Source: Spirochaetota bacterium
GTDB lineage: Bacteria > Spirochaetota > UBA12135 > COTS27
Direction of reading: 5' to 3'
Length of the DNA stretch: 64,000 nucleotides
Assembly: GCA_013426755.1 (NCBI GenBank)
Contig: AP019861.1
Location: 2,015,271 to 2,079,270, forward strand
The position numbers were made by a program, and so were the translations under genes. How positions within the stretch are numbered: position 1 is the stretch's first letter; each line of letters begins with the position of its first letter. The notes below the pieces were generated by a model that searched no databases, had not been told where the DNA came from, and saw only the letters and a program-made list of their open reading frames with translations. Of the stretch, positions 9,248 to 19,140 are shown one piece after another.

Positions 9248-9445
9248 ATGACACTCCCCTACCCTAATAATCATCACCCAAACCTACAATTCACACTCTC
9301 CCCTATCCCAATCGTCACCCAAACCCACAATTCACACTCTCCCCTACCCTAATCATCACCCAAACCTACAATTCACACTCTCCCCTACCCTAATAATCAT
9401 CACCCAAACCTACAATTCACACTCTCTCCTACCCTAATCATCACT
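9248..9445. repeat. 41-44 bp tandem array between rplI and dnaB
   Basis: A C-rich unit containing CACCCAAACCTACAATTCAC and ACTCTCCCCTACCCTAAT repeats four times (TCACACTCT at 9291, 9332, 9373, 9417). It is the only strongly C-rich array in the window. Confidence 0.85.
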
Positions 9446-9469
9446 TAACCCCCCCAAAATATCTTCAAT

Positions 9470-11263
9470 GTGCAAACAAGTCGTGATTTAGAAGAAGAAG
9501 AAGTGAAGAAGTCTAGTGAAGGTTTTGCTGAGAAGGATACGGGGGCTATCGACGTTGGGGCGGTTGTATCTGGCGAGGACGGGGCAGCGGATACTTCACT
9601 AAACGACGTTACACCAGCACCTAGCCCACTAGAGGCTATCTCAATAAAAGAAGCAGAGACAATCTCACCACCACCAGAAGCAGAGATTTCACCACCAGTA
9701 GAAGCCGAGACCATCCCACCACCAGCAGAAGCGGGAACAAGTGGACGTACTGATGGCGGCGGTGAAGTGGCTGTACTCAATGAATTACCTGTGGCTAGGG
9801 CTGGTGTGCTTAAAAGCAAATTTCCCTACGACGTGGATGCGGAGGCGGCTTGTATTGGATGTATGCTGATTAGAAATGAGCTTGCGAACGAAGTTTTTAA
9901 GGACGTAGGTCCTGAGGATTTCTACGATGGGCGCAATGCTATACTGGTGAAGGCTATTTTGGAATACCAGAAGGAGCGTGGGGCGGCGGCGTTTGATGTG
10001 GTGGTGATAAGTGATTGGCTGCGGAAGGAGGGGTTACTTAGTCGTGCTGGTGGGGTGAATTATATTAATCGGCTTATCGATGCGGCGCCTGCGACAGTCA
10101 ATCTAAAACACTACTTAGATATTGTGATGCGTGATGCGTTACTGCGGAAGATCATTGTTTTATGTGAGCAGACTATGGTCACTGCGAGTGGTCGTGAGCA
10201 GCCTGAGCGTGTGTTAGACGAGTTGCAGCGTTGTGCGTTCGAATTGCTATCTGATCGCAGTAGTGATTACGAAGGCATTCATCCGATAGCAGATAAATCG
10301 CTGGATTTGTTGGAAAAAGGAATTAGCAGTGGTGGGTTTGGTGTGCCGTCGCGTTATAAGGAGCTCGACAAAATTATCATTGGGCTGCAACCGGCGAATT
10401 TGATTATAGTAGGCGGTCGTACTGGGATGGGGAAGACGGCATTTGCGTTAAGTCTTACGTTACGGGCGGCGTTACCTGAGATAAATGCGGCGGGTGGAGA
10501 ACGTCTCTATAAAGAGCGGTCTGGTGAAGAGATAGCAGGTGGCGATAATAAGCAGCAAAGCTCGATTATCAATGCAGGTGTCGCTGTGGGTTATTTTTCA
10601 TTAGAAATGTCAAAACAAGACATCGCTTTTCGGATTTTAGCGTCCTATGGACAAATTCCATTAAGTCACTTCAAACAGGAGACGTTAAAAAATGACAGCT
10701 GGCCTAAAATATTAAACAGTGTCGACGCGATGAAGGACATTCCAATCTTCATAGACGACACGCCTGGGATCACAATGAACGAATTGATCGCTAAGGCGCG
10801 ACGAATGGTTCAAAATGAAGGTGTGCGGCTTATAGTGGTTGATTATCTGCAGCTCATTGGTGGGCATGATCCGCGTATTAATCGTGAGCAGCAGATCTCT
10901 GGTATTTCAAAGCAGCTTAAAAATCTAGCACGGGAACTCAATATACCCGTGATTGCCTTAACGCAGCTTAATCGCGCCGTTGAGCAGCGTGATGATAAAG
11001 AGCCTAGGTTATCGGATATTCGCGAGTCGGGGGCTATTGAGCAGGATGCGGATATTGTGCTGCTGTTACATAGACTTGACTTAGATGCGCGGGCGAATGA
11101 AAATGAAGAGATGAGTAGTAACCCTGCTGCTGCAATAAATGACTTTGGAGAAAGCGAGCACAAAACGAAGTTATTTATCGCTAAAAATAGGAATGGACCT
11201 ACGGGAATAATTGATCTTACGTTTGAAGGCCCCTATGTTCGTTTTACGGATTACTTCGCTTAG
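9470..11263 (+). CDS. dnaB: Replicative DNA helicase DnaB with low-complexity extensions
   Basis: DnaB is the hexameric 5'-3' helicase that unwinds the fork. The canonical N-terminal domain starts near residue 115 (FPYDVDAEAACIGCML). The RecA-like domain has Walker A GGRTGMGKTAF at ~315-325, FSLEMS, the DYLQL Walker B and the ARELNIPVIALTQLNR motif. Three insertions are unusual: ~115 Pro/Glu-rich residues before the domain, ~35 residues between Walker A and FSLEMS, and a short Asn/Ala/Glu loop near the C-terminus. GTG 9470 opens the frame; the ATG at 9468 is out of frame, and a downstream start cannot be excluded. Confidence 0.92.
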   Translation: MQTSRDLEEEEVKKSSEGFAEKDTGAIDVGAVVSGEDGAADTSLNDVTPAPSPLEAISIKEAETISPPPEAEISPPVEAETIPPPAEAGTSGRTDGGGEVAVLNELPVARAGVLKSKFPYDVDAEAACIGCMLIRNELANEVFKDVGPEDFYDGRNAILVKAILEYQKERGAAAFDVVVISDWLRKEGLLSRAGGVNYINRLIDAAPATVNLKHYLDIVMRDALLRKIIVLCEQTMVTASGREQPERVLDELQRCAFELLSDRSSDYEGIHPIADKSLDLLEKGISSGGFGVPSRYKELDKIIIGLQPANLIIVGGRTGMGKTAFALSLTLRAALPEINAAGGERLYKERSGEEIAGGDNKQQSSIINAGVAVGYFSLEMSKQDIAFRILASYGQIPLSHFKQETLKNDSWPKILNSVDAMKDIPIFIDDTPGITMNELIAKARRMVQNEGVRLIVVDYLQLIGGHDPRINREQQISGISKQLKNLARELNIPVIALTQLNRAVEQRDDKEPRLSDIRESGAIEQDADIVLLLHRLDLDARANENEEMSSNPAAAINDFGESEHKTKLFIAKNRNGPTGIIDLTFEGPYVRFTDYFA

Positions 11264-11347
11264 AAGTGATAGAAGTACTTAGCACCTATACGCGTAAAAA
11301 TGATGGGTAGTTGTTTAGGGGAATCGGTTAAATAACCGTGAAGAAGA

Positions 11348-12724
11348 TCAATTAAACGCATCTAGCCGAAAGACTTCTTTAGAAAAACCGGTGGTTGTAT
11401 TGAAGAGGGAGATGTAATTGGCTAGAGTGGTTGTGATGGCAGCAATGAGTTTTTGCTGTGAAGTGGGGTCGAGAATAAATTTAAGGTCGCGTTCATTGGT
11501 GATGTAGCCGAGTTCAATAAGAATACCTGGCATCATCGTACCTTTGAGGACGTAGAAGGTATCTGATTTGACTTCTGCGGCGTGGCTGTAATGGGTTAGC
11601 GATGTTGTTAGCGTATTGTACATGAAGGTGGCGAGCAGCTCGCTTTCTTTAGCGTATTGGCGTGTGTAAAGATAGGCGAAGGCTTCACGAATGTCTAGTG
11701 GCTGGTAGGGGAAGAAGGCGGCTTTGTTGTGAAGGTGGCGATAGGCTTTCTGGGTGAGAACGGTACTGTCGCTGGCGAGATAATAAACTTCATACCCGCG
11801 GGCGCGACCATGGAACCAGGCGTTTAAATGAATGGAAACAAAGATAGCGTTTTTGTGGCGAGTGAGCGACTGATTAGCGATCTGTGCGCGCTGAGCTATA
11901 CTGAGGAATTGGTCTTGGGTACGTGTTAAAATGATATTGAGGTCTGGGTTCTGTTTTTTAATGAAGTGGGCGAGCCGTTTTGTGAAAGCGAGCGTGATAT
12001 CTTTTTCTTTATAACCGAAGCCAATTGCGCCTGGGTCGCGTCCGCCGTGTCCTGCGTCTAAGATAAGCGTATGAATGGTGGGTGGGTTGGGGGTGAGGAG
12101 TGCTGTGGCAGGTTGTGCTGTAAGTTCTGGTTTGGGTGCTAGCTTAGGTACTAATTTAGGTGGTAGTTTAGGTGATGGTTTAGGTGATGGTTTAGGTGAT
12201 GATAGGGAGTTCGCTTTTTTGTTCTGGAAGAGTCGTTTTGGCTGTGCGGCAGATTGGTTTGATGTGAGATAAAAATTGAGGACGTTTTTAAAAAATTGAG
12301 CGTCTTTATCCGTGAGGGCTAGGCCTCCTTCTGCAGTGAAGGGGGGTGAGGTGAGCGGGTAGAGGTGGTTATTGATCTCAAAGAATGGAAAGGCTGTGAT
12401 GATGACGCCCTTGATACGAGCAGGATTTTTTAACGCGTTTTTTGTTACTGGGGGTTTTGGGTTTTTTTTTAGGTTTTTGGGGGTTTGGGGTAGTTTGTTG
12501 TCGAATGTTTTAAAAGTGAGACGAGTTGCTGCATTATCGTAGGTGAGCGTGAAGCCTTGTGTCTTCAGGTAGGGATAGGGGAGGAAATTACCGTAGAGCG
12601 TGCCCCCCTGAAAAAAAAACAAAAACAAAAAAAGAAGCATCAAAATAACAAAACTAATACCACTTAGCAGTGAGCGGACACTCTGTGGTGGTGTCGCTAA
12701 GAATGGGAATGTGTGGTTAGGCAT
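11348..12724 (-). CDS. amiC: N-acetylmuramoyl-L-alanine amidase (Amidase_3)
   Basis: This is a periplasmic zinc amidase that cleaves the lactyl-peptide bond of peptidoglycan. Residues ~20-45 form a signal or anchor helix. A ~180-residue N-terminal region (possible AMIN-like targeting part) follows, then a KPSPKPSPKLPPKLVPK linker. The catalytic domain starts at ~220: DAGHGGRDPGA (zinc His), GYEVYYLA, SIHLNA (zinc His) and ELGYITN (catalytic Glu). The gene overlaps the end of rlmN by 8 bp, so both are likely co-transcribed. It is convergent with dnaB; a small inverted repeat CGGTTAAATAACCG lies in between, without a T tract. The exact Ami paralogue is uncertain. Confidence 0.85.
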   Translation of the reverse strand: MPNHTFPFLATPPQSVRSLLSGISFVILMLLFLFLFFFQGGTLYGNFLPYPYLKTQGFTLTYDNAATRLTFKTFDNKLPQTPKNLKKNPKPPVTKNALKNPARIKGVIITAFPFFEINNHLYPLTSPPFTAEGGLALTDKDAQFFKNVLNFYLTSNQSAAQPKRLFQNKKANSLSSPKPSPKPSPKLPPKLVPKLAPKPELTAQPATALLTPNPPTIHTLILDAGHGGRDPGAIGFGYKEKDITLAFTKRLAHFIKKQNPDLNIILTRTQDQFLSIAQRAQIANQSLTRHKNAIFVSIHLNAWFHGRARGYEVYYLASDSTVLTQKAYRHLHNKAAFFPYQPLDIREAFAYLYTRQYAKESELLATFMYNTLTTSLTHYSHAAEVKSDTFYVLKGTMMPGILIELGYITNERDLKFILDPTSQQKLIAAITTTLANYISLFNTTTGFSKEVFRLDAFN

Positions 12725-14006
12725 GTTTTTTTTGAGCGGTGATTAATGGAGCGGTGGGTAAGGGAGGATTCGGTAAAATGGCAAGTTGCCCGCAAGCGGC
12801 TTTAATGTCATCGCCTTTTTTAAAGCGTTGTGTGGTTGTGATGTGGGCTTTTATGAGAGCTGATGCAAAGGTACGAATGCGTTCTGGTGGGGAGGGCTGG
12901 TAGGGTTTAGTGGGGACGTGATTATAGGCAATGAGGTTAACTTTACAGGGGAAGGCTTTTAGGAAAGAGATTAATGCTGTTAGATGGGTAGCGTCGTCGT
13001 TGAGGTTTTTTATCATGATGTACTCTATGAGGAGGGGGTGGGCTCTTTTATTGCGAGAATAAGCGATGAGTGTTTGTTTGAGGGTGGGGAGGGAAACATT
13101 TTTTAGGTCTGGCATGATGATATTACGAGTGTGTTGGAGGGCGGAATGAAGAGAGATGGAGAGACGGATATTTGCTTTGAAGGTTGTTAGTTTTTCGATG
13201 CCGTTTAGGATACCGCTTGTCGAGATACTGATTCGTCTTGCACTTAGCGCTAGGCCGTTAGGGAGGGGAGCTGTGAAGTGTGTTAGGGCTGCGAAGACGT
13301 TTTTTAGATTGAGAAGAGGTTCGCCCATGCCCATGAAGACAATGTGGCTTATTTTGATATTGTAGGTAGCGGCTGGGAGGAGGTATTGGGCGAGGATTTC
13401 TGCTGGCGTGAGGTTACGTGTGAATTTCATCATACCTGTTGCGCAGAAGTCGCATGATAGCGGACATCCTATCTGAGACGAGATGCAAAGCGTGTAGGTG
13501 GAAGGTGGAGAGGAGGAAGTGGAGGGTGGAAGTGAGGTGGGCTTTTTTAGAGGGGGCTGTGAGGTGTTTTTATGCGAATGATTGTCAATGAGAACGGTTT
13601 CAATGAATTGGTTATCTTGTGTTTTGAATAAGAATTTTTTTGTCTTATCTTTGGTTGAATGAATTGTTTTCGTGAGATGGAGGGGAAGGGCGCTGGGAAA
13701 GGATTTTTTGAGGGTGGTTCTGAGTGATTTTGGAAAGTTAGTGTATGCGTCTGGGTTGAAGCAATATTTTTTAAAGAGCCATGTACGAAGTTCTGTGTCG
13801 ATGTAGGGGGGATAGGGAGCAAGCAATGTTTTTAAGGAGAGAGGATTAGAAGAATTAGGAGGAGTAGAAGAATTAGGAAGATTAGGAGGATTAGGAAGAT
13901 TAAGAGGATTAGAGGTGGGGTGAGGTGACGAAGTTGTGGTGAGGAGTGGTTGTGCTGTGGGGAGGAGGAGTGCGTCTAGGAGGGAGGGGTGGGGAGTGAG
14001 GTTCAT
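12717..14006 (-). CDS. rlmN: 23S rRNA/tRNA adenine-C2 methyltransferase RlmN
   Basis: A radical-SAM enzyme that methylates C2 of A2503 in 23S rRNA and A37 in tRNAs. The cluster motif is C181-PLS-C185-DF-C188. Cys174 in CISSQIGC and Cys405 in AACGQLA correspond to the two mechanistic cysteines. FMGMGEPLLN and SLHSA are family motifs. The ~60-residue N-terminus (NLPNPPNLPNSS) and a Ser/Pro stretch at ~150-170 are low-complexity additions to a family usually of 350-380 residues. Cfr is less likely, given the general housekeeping context. Confidence 0.92.
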   Translation of the reverse strand: MNLTPHPSLLDALLLPTAQPLLTTTSSPHPTSNPLNLPNPPNLPNSSTPPNSSNPLSLKTLLAPYPPYIDTELRTWLFKKYCFNPDAYTNFPKSLRTTLKKSFPSALPLHLTKTIHSTKDKTKKFLFKTQDNQFIETVLIDNHSHKNTSQPPLKKPTSLPPSTSSSPPSTYTLCISSQIGCPLSCDFCATGMMKFTRNLTPAEILAQYLLPAATYNIKISHIVFMGMGEPLLNLKNVFAALTHFTAPLPNGLALSARRISISTSGILNGIEKLTTFKANIRLSISLHSALQHTRNIIMPDLKNVSLPTLKQTLIAYSRNKRAHPLLIEYIMIKNLNDDATHLTALISFLKAFPCKVNLIAYNHVPTKPYQPSPPERIRTFASALIKAHITTTQRFKKGDDIKAACGQLAILPNPPLPTAPLITAQKKHA

Positions 14007-14129
14007 AAAAAAAGAGGTTCATAAAAAGAGATTTATAAAAAAATTGCGCTGGGATGATTAATGCATTATTTGTAATCATCCATGCTGCACTAAGGAACTA
14101 AGGAGCTAAAAAACTGATGAGCTGAGGGA

Positions 14130-14414
14130 CTATCCTTTAAAGTGGTGGAAGAATTGTTGGATATTATTAAGGAGAGTGGCTGCGAAGTCGAAGCCGATCC
14201 AGGCGAGGAAGGAGAGCACGAGCCAGACGAAGAACAGGAGCACGAGCAATTTGATAATTAGAGCGATGATGCCAATGATAACAATTAGCGACAAAGCAAT
14301 GACACCTAGGATGATGAGGAGTGAGATGCCAAGGGGTCCTGAGAAGAATTTGCGTGTTGAAGTCAATGTGTTATTGAGGGTTATTAAGACCTCTTTTACC
14401 CTATCCATTTTCAA
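14130..14414 (-). CDS. Small membrane protein of unknown function
   Basis: 94 residues: a charged N-terminus (MKMDRVKEVL), then a nearly continuous Leu/Ile/Val-rich stretch from ~30 to ~75 that fits two closely spaced membrane helices, then an amphipathic end with FHHFKG. I recognise no family. It sits 123 bp upstream of rlmN on the same strand and may join that operon. The normal base composition and intact frame favour a real gene, although the plus-strand frame is also open here. Confidence 0.55.
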   Translation of the reverse strand: MKMDRVKEVLITLNNTLTSTRKFFSGPLGISLLIILGVIALSLIVIIGIIALIIKLLVLLFFVWLVLSFLAWIGFDFAATLLNNIQQFFHHFKG

Positions 14415-14439
14415 TACAACCTACCCTATAAATTATTTA

Positions 14440-15058
14440 TCTATCTTTCAATAACAATTACGACCTGCAATATGAAATATAACCCATGAATTATCCATCT
14501 TTCAATAACAATTACGACCTGCAATATGAAATATAACCCATGAATTATCTATCTTTCAATAACAATTACGACCTGCAATATGAAATATAACCCATGAATT
14601 ATCCATCTTTCAATAACAATTACGACCCGCAATATGAAATATAACCCATGAATTATCTATCTTTCAATAACAATTACGACCTGCCGTATGAATTAATATA
14701 CCCTATGAATTGTCTATACTATGCTTTCAATAACAATTACGACCTGCAATATGAAATATAACCCATGAATTATCTATCTTTCAATAACAATCTGCCATAT
14801 AAATTAATATACCCTATGAATTGTCTATACTATGCTTTCAATAACAATTACGACCTGCAATATGAAATATAACCCATGAATTATCCATCTTTCAATAACA
14901 ATTACGACCTGCAGTATGAAATATAACCCATGAATTATCTATCTTTCAATAACAATTACGACCTGCAATATGAAATATAACCCATGAATTATTTATCTTT
15001 CAATAACAATTACGACCTGCAGTATGAAATATAACCCATGAATTATCTATCTTTCAAT
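14440..15058. repeat. 54 bp tandem array downstream of 5S
   Basis: The unit contains CTTTCAATAACAATTACGAC, CTGCAATATGAAATATAACC and CATGAATTAT. TTTCA starts at 14446, 14500 and 14554, so the basic period is 54 bp. There are about 11 copies, some with a variant segment AATTAATATACCC. It lies between the small membrane gene and 5S. Confidence 0.9.
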
Positions 15059-15474
15059 AATGATCAGCAGCAAATCTTAGAATACTAATAAATAATACTA
15101 TAAAACGGGGGTAAAGCGAGATTAAAACAATATTAGAAACGGAATGTATTTTGAGTAATTTGAGTGTTTTGAGTATTTTTTTAGGGGGTAGGGAATCATT
15201 GAATGAACGGTAAATTTTGGTAAGTGAAGCATAATTTTACGATCTATGTTAAGGATTAAAATATAAACATATAAATAAAAATATGTTATAGAATGTTGTA
15301 GAGATAGTATAAGTTAAGAACGGAGCATATTTTATAGGAGAGGTGGTGTGGTAGCGGATGGAAGGTATGGGGCGAAGGTACGGGCGGAAAGTGAGGATGG
15401 AAAATCAATTGGGGAGGGTAAATGAAGCACAATTTTACCATCTATACGGGTTTAAATTTGGGGGAGGAGGAAAA
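15059..15474. other. AT-rich sequence 3' of the 5S gene
   Basis: No gene recognised. A short imperfect duplication is present: GTGAAGCATAATTTTACGAT near 15221 and ATGAAGCACAATTTTACCAT near 15422. No clear hairpin-plus-T terminator for the minus-strand rRNA is visible. The open frame starting at 15358 runs into 5S antisense and is rejected. Confidence 0.5.
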
Positions 15475-15594
15475 GTGCTGGCAACGTTCTACTCTCCCAC
15501 CACTAAGCGTGGCAGTACCATCGACGCTGGAGGGCTTAACTTCTGTGTTCGGGATGGTAACAGGTGTACCCCCTCCGCTGTAGTCACCAGCGAC
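15475..15594 (-). rRNA. rrf: 5S ribosomal RNA
   Basis: Read on the minus strand, the sequence contains the conserved CCGAACACAGAAGTTAAGC block of bacterial 5S and a GGTGGGAGAGTAG 3' part. The ends pair as helix I (GCUGGUGAC with GUUGCCAGC), which sets the boundaries to within a few bases. It lies ~3.75 kb downstream of 23S instead of the usual ~100 bp. A short promoter element abuts its 5' end, so it may be transcribed on its own. Confidence 0.93.
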
Positions 15595-15597
15595 TAT

Positions 15598-15606
15598 ATT
15601 ATAACA
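15598..15606 (-). promoter_or_regulatory. Extended -10 element directly upstream of 5S
   Basis: On the minus strand TGTTATAAT ends 3-4 nt before the 5S 5' end, matching TG-N-TATAAT exactly. Initiation ~7 nt downstream would fall at about 15591, almost at the mature 5' end. At the 17 bp position upstream is only TATAAA, not a TTGACA-like -35, so promoter function rests on the extended -10. Confidence 0.55.
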
Positions 15607-15797
15607 TGAAATGAGCAATTTTTATATCATAAAACAAATAATTTTTAATAGCTGGGCGTTGACAATGCGTAAAAAAATTTAAAATCTATCTATTTTTGGA
15701 AAAATTCTTATATTTTCTTTGAATTCTCTGCGAAGACAATTTTTATACGATTTCTCAGCCTAAATCCCCTATAAAAAAAATTTCTGTATATAAAAAA

Positions 15798-16750
15798 CAA
15801 AAAAACTAACTTCTCCAATAAAAAAAGAAAAAAGAATGTAGCACCCTAAATATACCGTCTTAAAACTAACTTCTCCAATAAAAAAGAAAAAAGATTGTAG
15901 CACCCTAAATATACCGTCCTAAAACTAACTTCTCCAATAAAAAAAGAAAAAAGAATGTAGCACCCTAAATATACCGTCCTAAAACTAACTTCTCCAATAA
16001 AAAAAGAAAAAAGATTGTAGCACCCTAAATGTACCGTCCTAAAACTAACTTCTCCAATAAAAAAAGAAAAAAGATTGTAGCACCCTAAATATACCGTCCT
16101 AAAACTAACTTCTCCAATAAAAAAGAAAAAAGAATGTAGCACCCTAAATATACCGTCCTAAAACTAACTTCTCCAATAAAAAAAGAAAAAAGAATGTAGC
16201 ACCCTAAATATACCGTCCTAAAACTAACTTCTCCAATAAAAAAAGAAAAAAAATGTAGCACCCTAAATGTACCGTCCTAAAACTAACTTCTCCAATAAAA
16301 AAAGAAAAAAAATGTAGCACCCTAAATGTACCGTCCTAAAACTAACTTCTTCAATAAAAAAAGAAAAAAAATGTAGCACCCTAAATGTACCGTCCTAAAA
16401 CTAACTTCTCCAATAAAAAAGAAAAAAGAATGTAGCACCCTAAATGTACCGTCCTAAAACTAACTTCTCCAATAAAAAAGAAAAAAGATTGTAGCACCCT
16501 AAATATACCGTCCTAAAACTAACTTCTCCAATAAAAAAAGAAAAAAGATTGTAGCATCCTAAATATACCATCCTAAAACTAACTTCTCCAATAAAAAAAG
16601 AAAAAAGATTGTAGCACCCTAAATATACCGTCCTAAAACTAACTTCTCCAATAAAAAAAGAAAAAAAATGTAGCACCCTAAATGTACCGTCCTAAAACTA
16701 ACTTCTCCAATAAAAAAAGAAAAAAAATGTAGCACCTTGAATGTACCGTC
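15798..16750. repeat. ~60 bp tandem array in the 23S-5S spacer, copy A
   Basis: About 16 copies of a 58-60 bp unit: ACTAACTTCTCCAATAAAAA, then A/G-rich sequence, TGTAGCACCCTAAATATACC and GTCCTAAA. Length varies mainly in the A tracts. On the minus strand it translates to a monotonous FFIGEVSFRTVYLGCY peptide, but no start, binding site or family supports a gene. Confidence 0.92.
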
Positions 16751-17012
16751 CTGAATGTATGGTCTTAAGCGAATTCTATATGAAAGAACCAATTCGCCCC
16801 ATATAAGAGAACAATCCATCTACCTGAAAAAACAGTCTATTATTAGAAGAGAGATGAATTATATTATTTTAAGAAAAAATGCCAACTCTCCTTTCTGAGA
16901 AAGGATCAATTATTAGAGAAAACAATTAGAAAAGTCGAGTTGATGGATAAGAGGAGGGTTAATTTTAGGCATCGGATTTTTTGTAATTTAATATTATTTT
17001 TTTATTTTTTAA

Positions 17013-17129
17013 TTAAATGATTTCTTTATCTTTTTTAACAGTAACTTCTGCGTCTACGTCATTTAATGTTTTTTTTATAAAATCATTGAATGACATGTTG
17101 ACTTTAAATTTTTTTTCTTTGTTGGGCAT
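17013..17129 (-). CDS. 38-codon small protein in the 23S-5S spacer
   Basis: ATG at 17129 follows AAGGA with an 8-nt spacer, one of the best ribosome binding sites in the window. The frame ends at TAA 17013-17015. The peptide begins MPNKEKKFKVNMSFNDFI and ends VKKDKEII. It is charged, non-repetitive and looks like a real small soluble protein, unlike the array-derived frames around it. I recognise no family. It sits in a ~560 bp segment between the two copies of a segmental duplication, about 370 nt downstream of a duplicated 5S promoter on the same strand. Confidence 0.5.
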   Translation of the reverse strand: MPNKEKKFKVNMSFNDFIKKTLNDVDAEVTVKKDKEII

Positions 17130-17176
17130 TCTTTAAATCCTTATAAGTTAGTCTTTTACTAAAATAGTTTACAATA

Positions 17177-17425
17177 TTATTGATAGAAGTATTACTTTTG
17201 TTATTCTACCTAAACCAATATTCATTTTTGTTATTATGCCTAAGACAATTCTCATTTATACAATTCTCATTTATCTATCGCTGCGGATGTTTTATTGATA
17301 GAAGTATTGTTTTTATTATTATACCTGAGCTAATACTCATTTTTGTTATTCTACCTAAGACAATCCTTATTTATACAATTCTCATTTATACAATTCTCAT
17401 TTATCTATCGCTGCCGATGTTTTTT
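17177..17425. repeat. ~118 bp imperfect tandem duplication
   Basis: The block beginning TTGATAGAAGTATT at ~17177 recurs at ~17296. Each copy has an ATTCTCATTTATACA repeat and ends ATCTATCGCTGC-G/C-GATGTTTT. It lies in the 5' leader side of the 38-codon ORF. The open frame across it (17180-17512, plus) is a product of the repetition. Confidence 0.7.
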
Positions 17426-17497
17426 ATCTGTTTAGTGATAAACTCTGATATTATTTTGGTTAAAAATACTCTAGAGATTTTCAATGTATTAAAGTCT

Positions 17498-17535
17498 CCC
17501 CCTCCGCTGTAGTCACCAGCACCTGCATTATAACA
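17498..17535 (-). pseudogene. Truncated 5S rRNA copy with its promoter element
   Basis: CCCCCTCCGCTGTAGTCACC plus the following AGC is identical to the 5' ~24 nt of 5S (15569-15591), then the match to 5S stops. Upstream on the minus strand the extended -10 TGTTATAAT is kept at 17527-17535, followed by ~200 bp near-identical to the 5S upstream region. This is a partial duplicate of the 5S gene and promoter. Confidence 0.8.
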
Positions 17536-17734
17536 TAAAATGAGCAATTTTTATATCATAAAACAAATAATTTTTAATAGCTGGGCGTTGACAATGCGTA
17601 AAAAAATTTAAAATCTATCTATTTTTAGAAAAATTCTTATATTTTCTTTGAATTCTCTGAGAAGACAATTTTTATACGATTTCTCAGCCTAAATCCCCTA
17701 TAAAAAAAATTTCTGTATATAAAAAACAAAAAAA

Positions 17735-18430
17735 CTAACTTCTCCAATAAAAAAAGAAAAAAGATTGTAGCACCCTAAATATACCGTCCTAAAACTAACT
17801 TCTCCAATAAAAAAGAAAAAAGATTGTAGCACCCTAAATATACCGTCCTAAAACTAACTTCTCCGATAAAAAAAGAAAAAAGATTGTAGCACCCTAAATA
17901 TACCGTCCTAAAACTAACTTCTCCAATAAAAAAAGAAAAAAGATTGTAGCCTCCTGAATATACCGTCCTAAAACTAACTTCTCCAATAAAAAAAGAAAAA
18001 AAATGTAGCACCCTAAATATACCGTCCTAAAACTAACTTCTCCAATAAAAAAGAAAAAAGATTGTAGCCTCCTGAATATACCGTCCTAAAACTAACTTCT
18101 CCAACAAAAAAAGAAAAAAGAATCTAGCCTCCTGAATATACCGTCCTAAAACTAACTTCTCCAATAAAAAAAGAAAAAAAATGTAGCACCCTAAATATAC
18201 CGTCCTAAAACTAACTTCTCCAACAAAAAAAGAAAAAAGAATCTAGCACCCTAAATACACCGTCCTAAAACTAACTTCTCCAACAAAAAAAGAAAAAAAA
18301 TGTAGCACCCTAAATACACCGTCCTAAAACTAACTTCTCCAACAAAAAAAGAAAAAAAATGTAGCACCCTAAATATACCGTCCTAAAACTAACTTCTCCA
18401 ATAAAAAAGAAAAAAATGTAGCACCTTGAA
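17735..18430. repeat. ~60 bp tandem array, copy B
   Basis: About 12 copies of the same unit family as at 15798-16750, with variants such as TAGCCTCCTGAATATACC. Preceded and followed by sequence that also matches copy A, so the array was duplicated as part of a larger block. Confidence 0.9.
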
Positions 18431-18544
18431 TGTACTGTCCTAGATGTACTGTCCTGAATGTATGGTCTTAAGCGAATTCTATATGAAAGAACCAATCCGC
18501 CCCATATAAGAGAACAATCCATCTACCTGAAAAAACAGTCCATT

Positions 18545-19140
18545 ATTAGAAGAGAAATGAATTATATTATTTTAAGAAAAAATGCCAACTCTCCTTTCTG
18601 AAAAAAAGAATCCATTATTAGAAAAGAGATGAATTATATTATTTTAAGAAAGAATGTCAATTCTCTTTTCTGAGAAAGAATCCATTATTAGAAGAAAGAT
18701 GAATTATATTATTTTAAGAAAGAATGCCAACTCTCTTTTCTGAGAAAGAATCCATTATTAGAAGAGAGATGAATTATATTATTTTAAGAAAAAATGCCAA
18801 TTCTCTTTTCTGAGAAAGAATCCATTATTAGAAGAGAGAGAGATGAATTATATTATTTTAAGAAAGAATACCAACTCTCTTTTCTGAGAAAGAATCCATT
18901 ATTAGAAGAGAGAGATGAATTATATTATTTTAAGAAAAAATGCCAATTCTCCTTTCTGAGAAAGAATCCATTATTAGAAGAGAGAGATGAATTATATTAT
19001 TTTAAGAAAAAATGCCAATTCTCCTTTCTGAGAAAAAGAATCCATTATTAGAAGAGAGAGATGAATTATATTATTTTAAGAAAAAATGCCAATTCTCCTT
19101 TCTGAGAAGGGATCAAATATTAGAGAAAATTATTAGAAAA
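18545..19140. repeat. ~70 bp tandem array just downstream of 23S
   Basis: About eight copies of a 68-72 bp unit with ATGAATTATATTATTTTAAG, a TGCCAACTCTC-type stretch, TTTCTGAGAAAGAATCCA and TTATTAGAAGAG. Only one unit exists at the matching place in copy A (16845-16920), so this array expanded in copy B alone. The final GGATCAA-x-TATTAGAGAAAA block ends both copies. Confidence 0.9.

Noticed and set aside
15358-15609. 83-codon plus-strand frame
   Set aside because: Half of it is antisense to 5S and it has no family features.
15846-18522. Minus-strand open frames encoding repeated FFIGEVSFRTVYLGCY peptides
   Set aside because: They follow the ~60 bp array, break wherever an A tract changes length, and have no start region or family.
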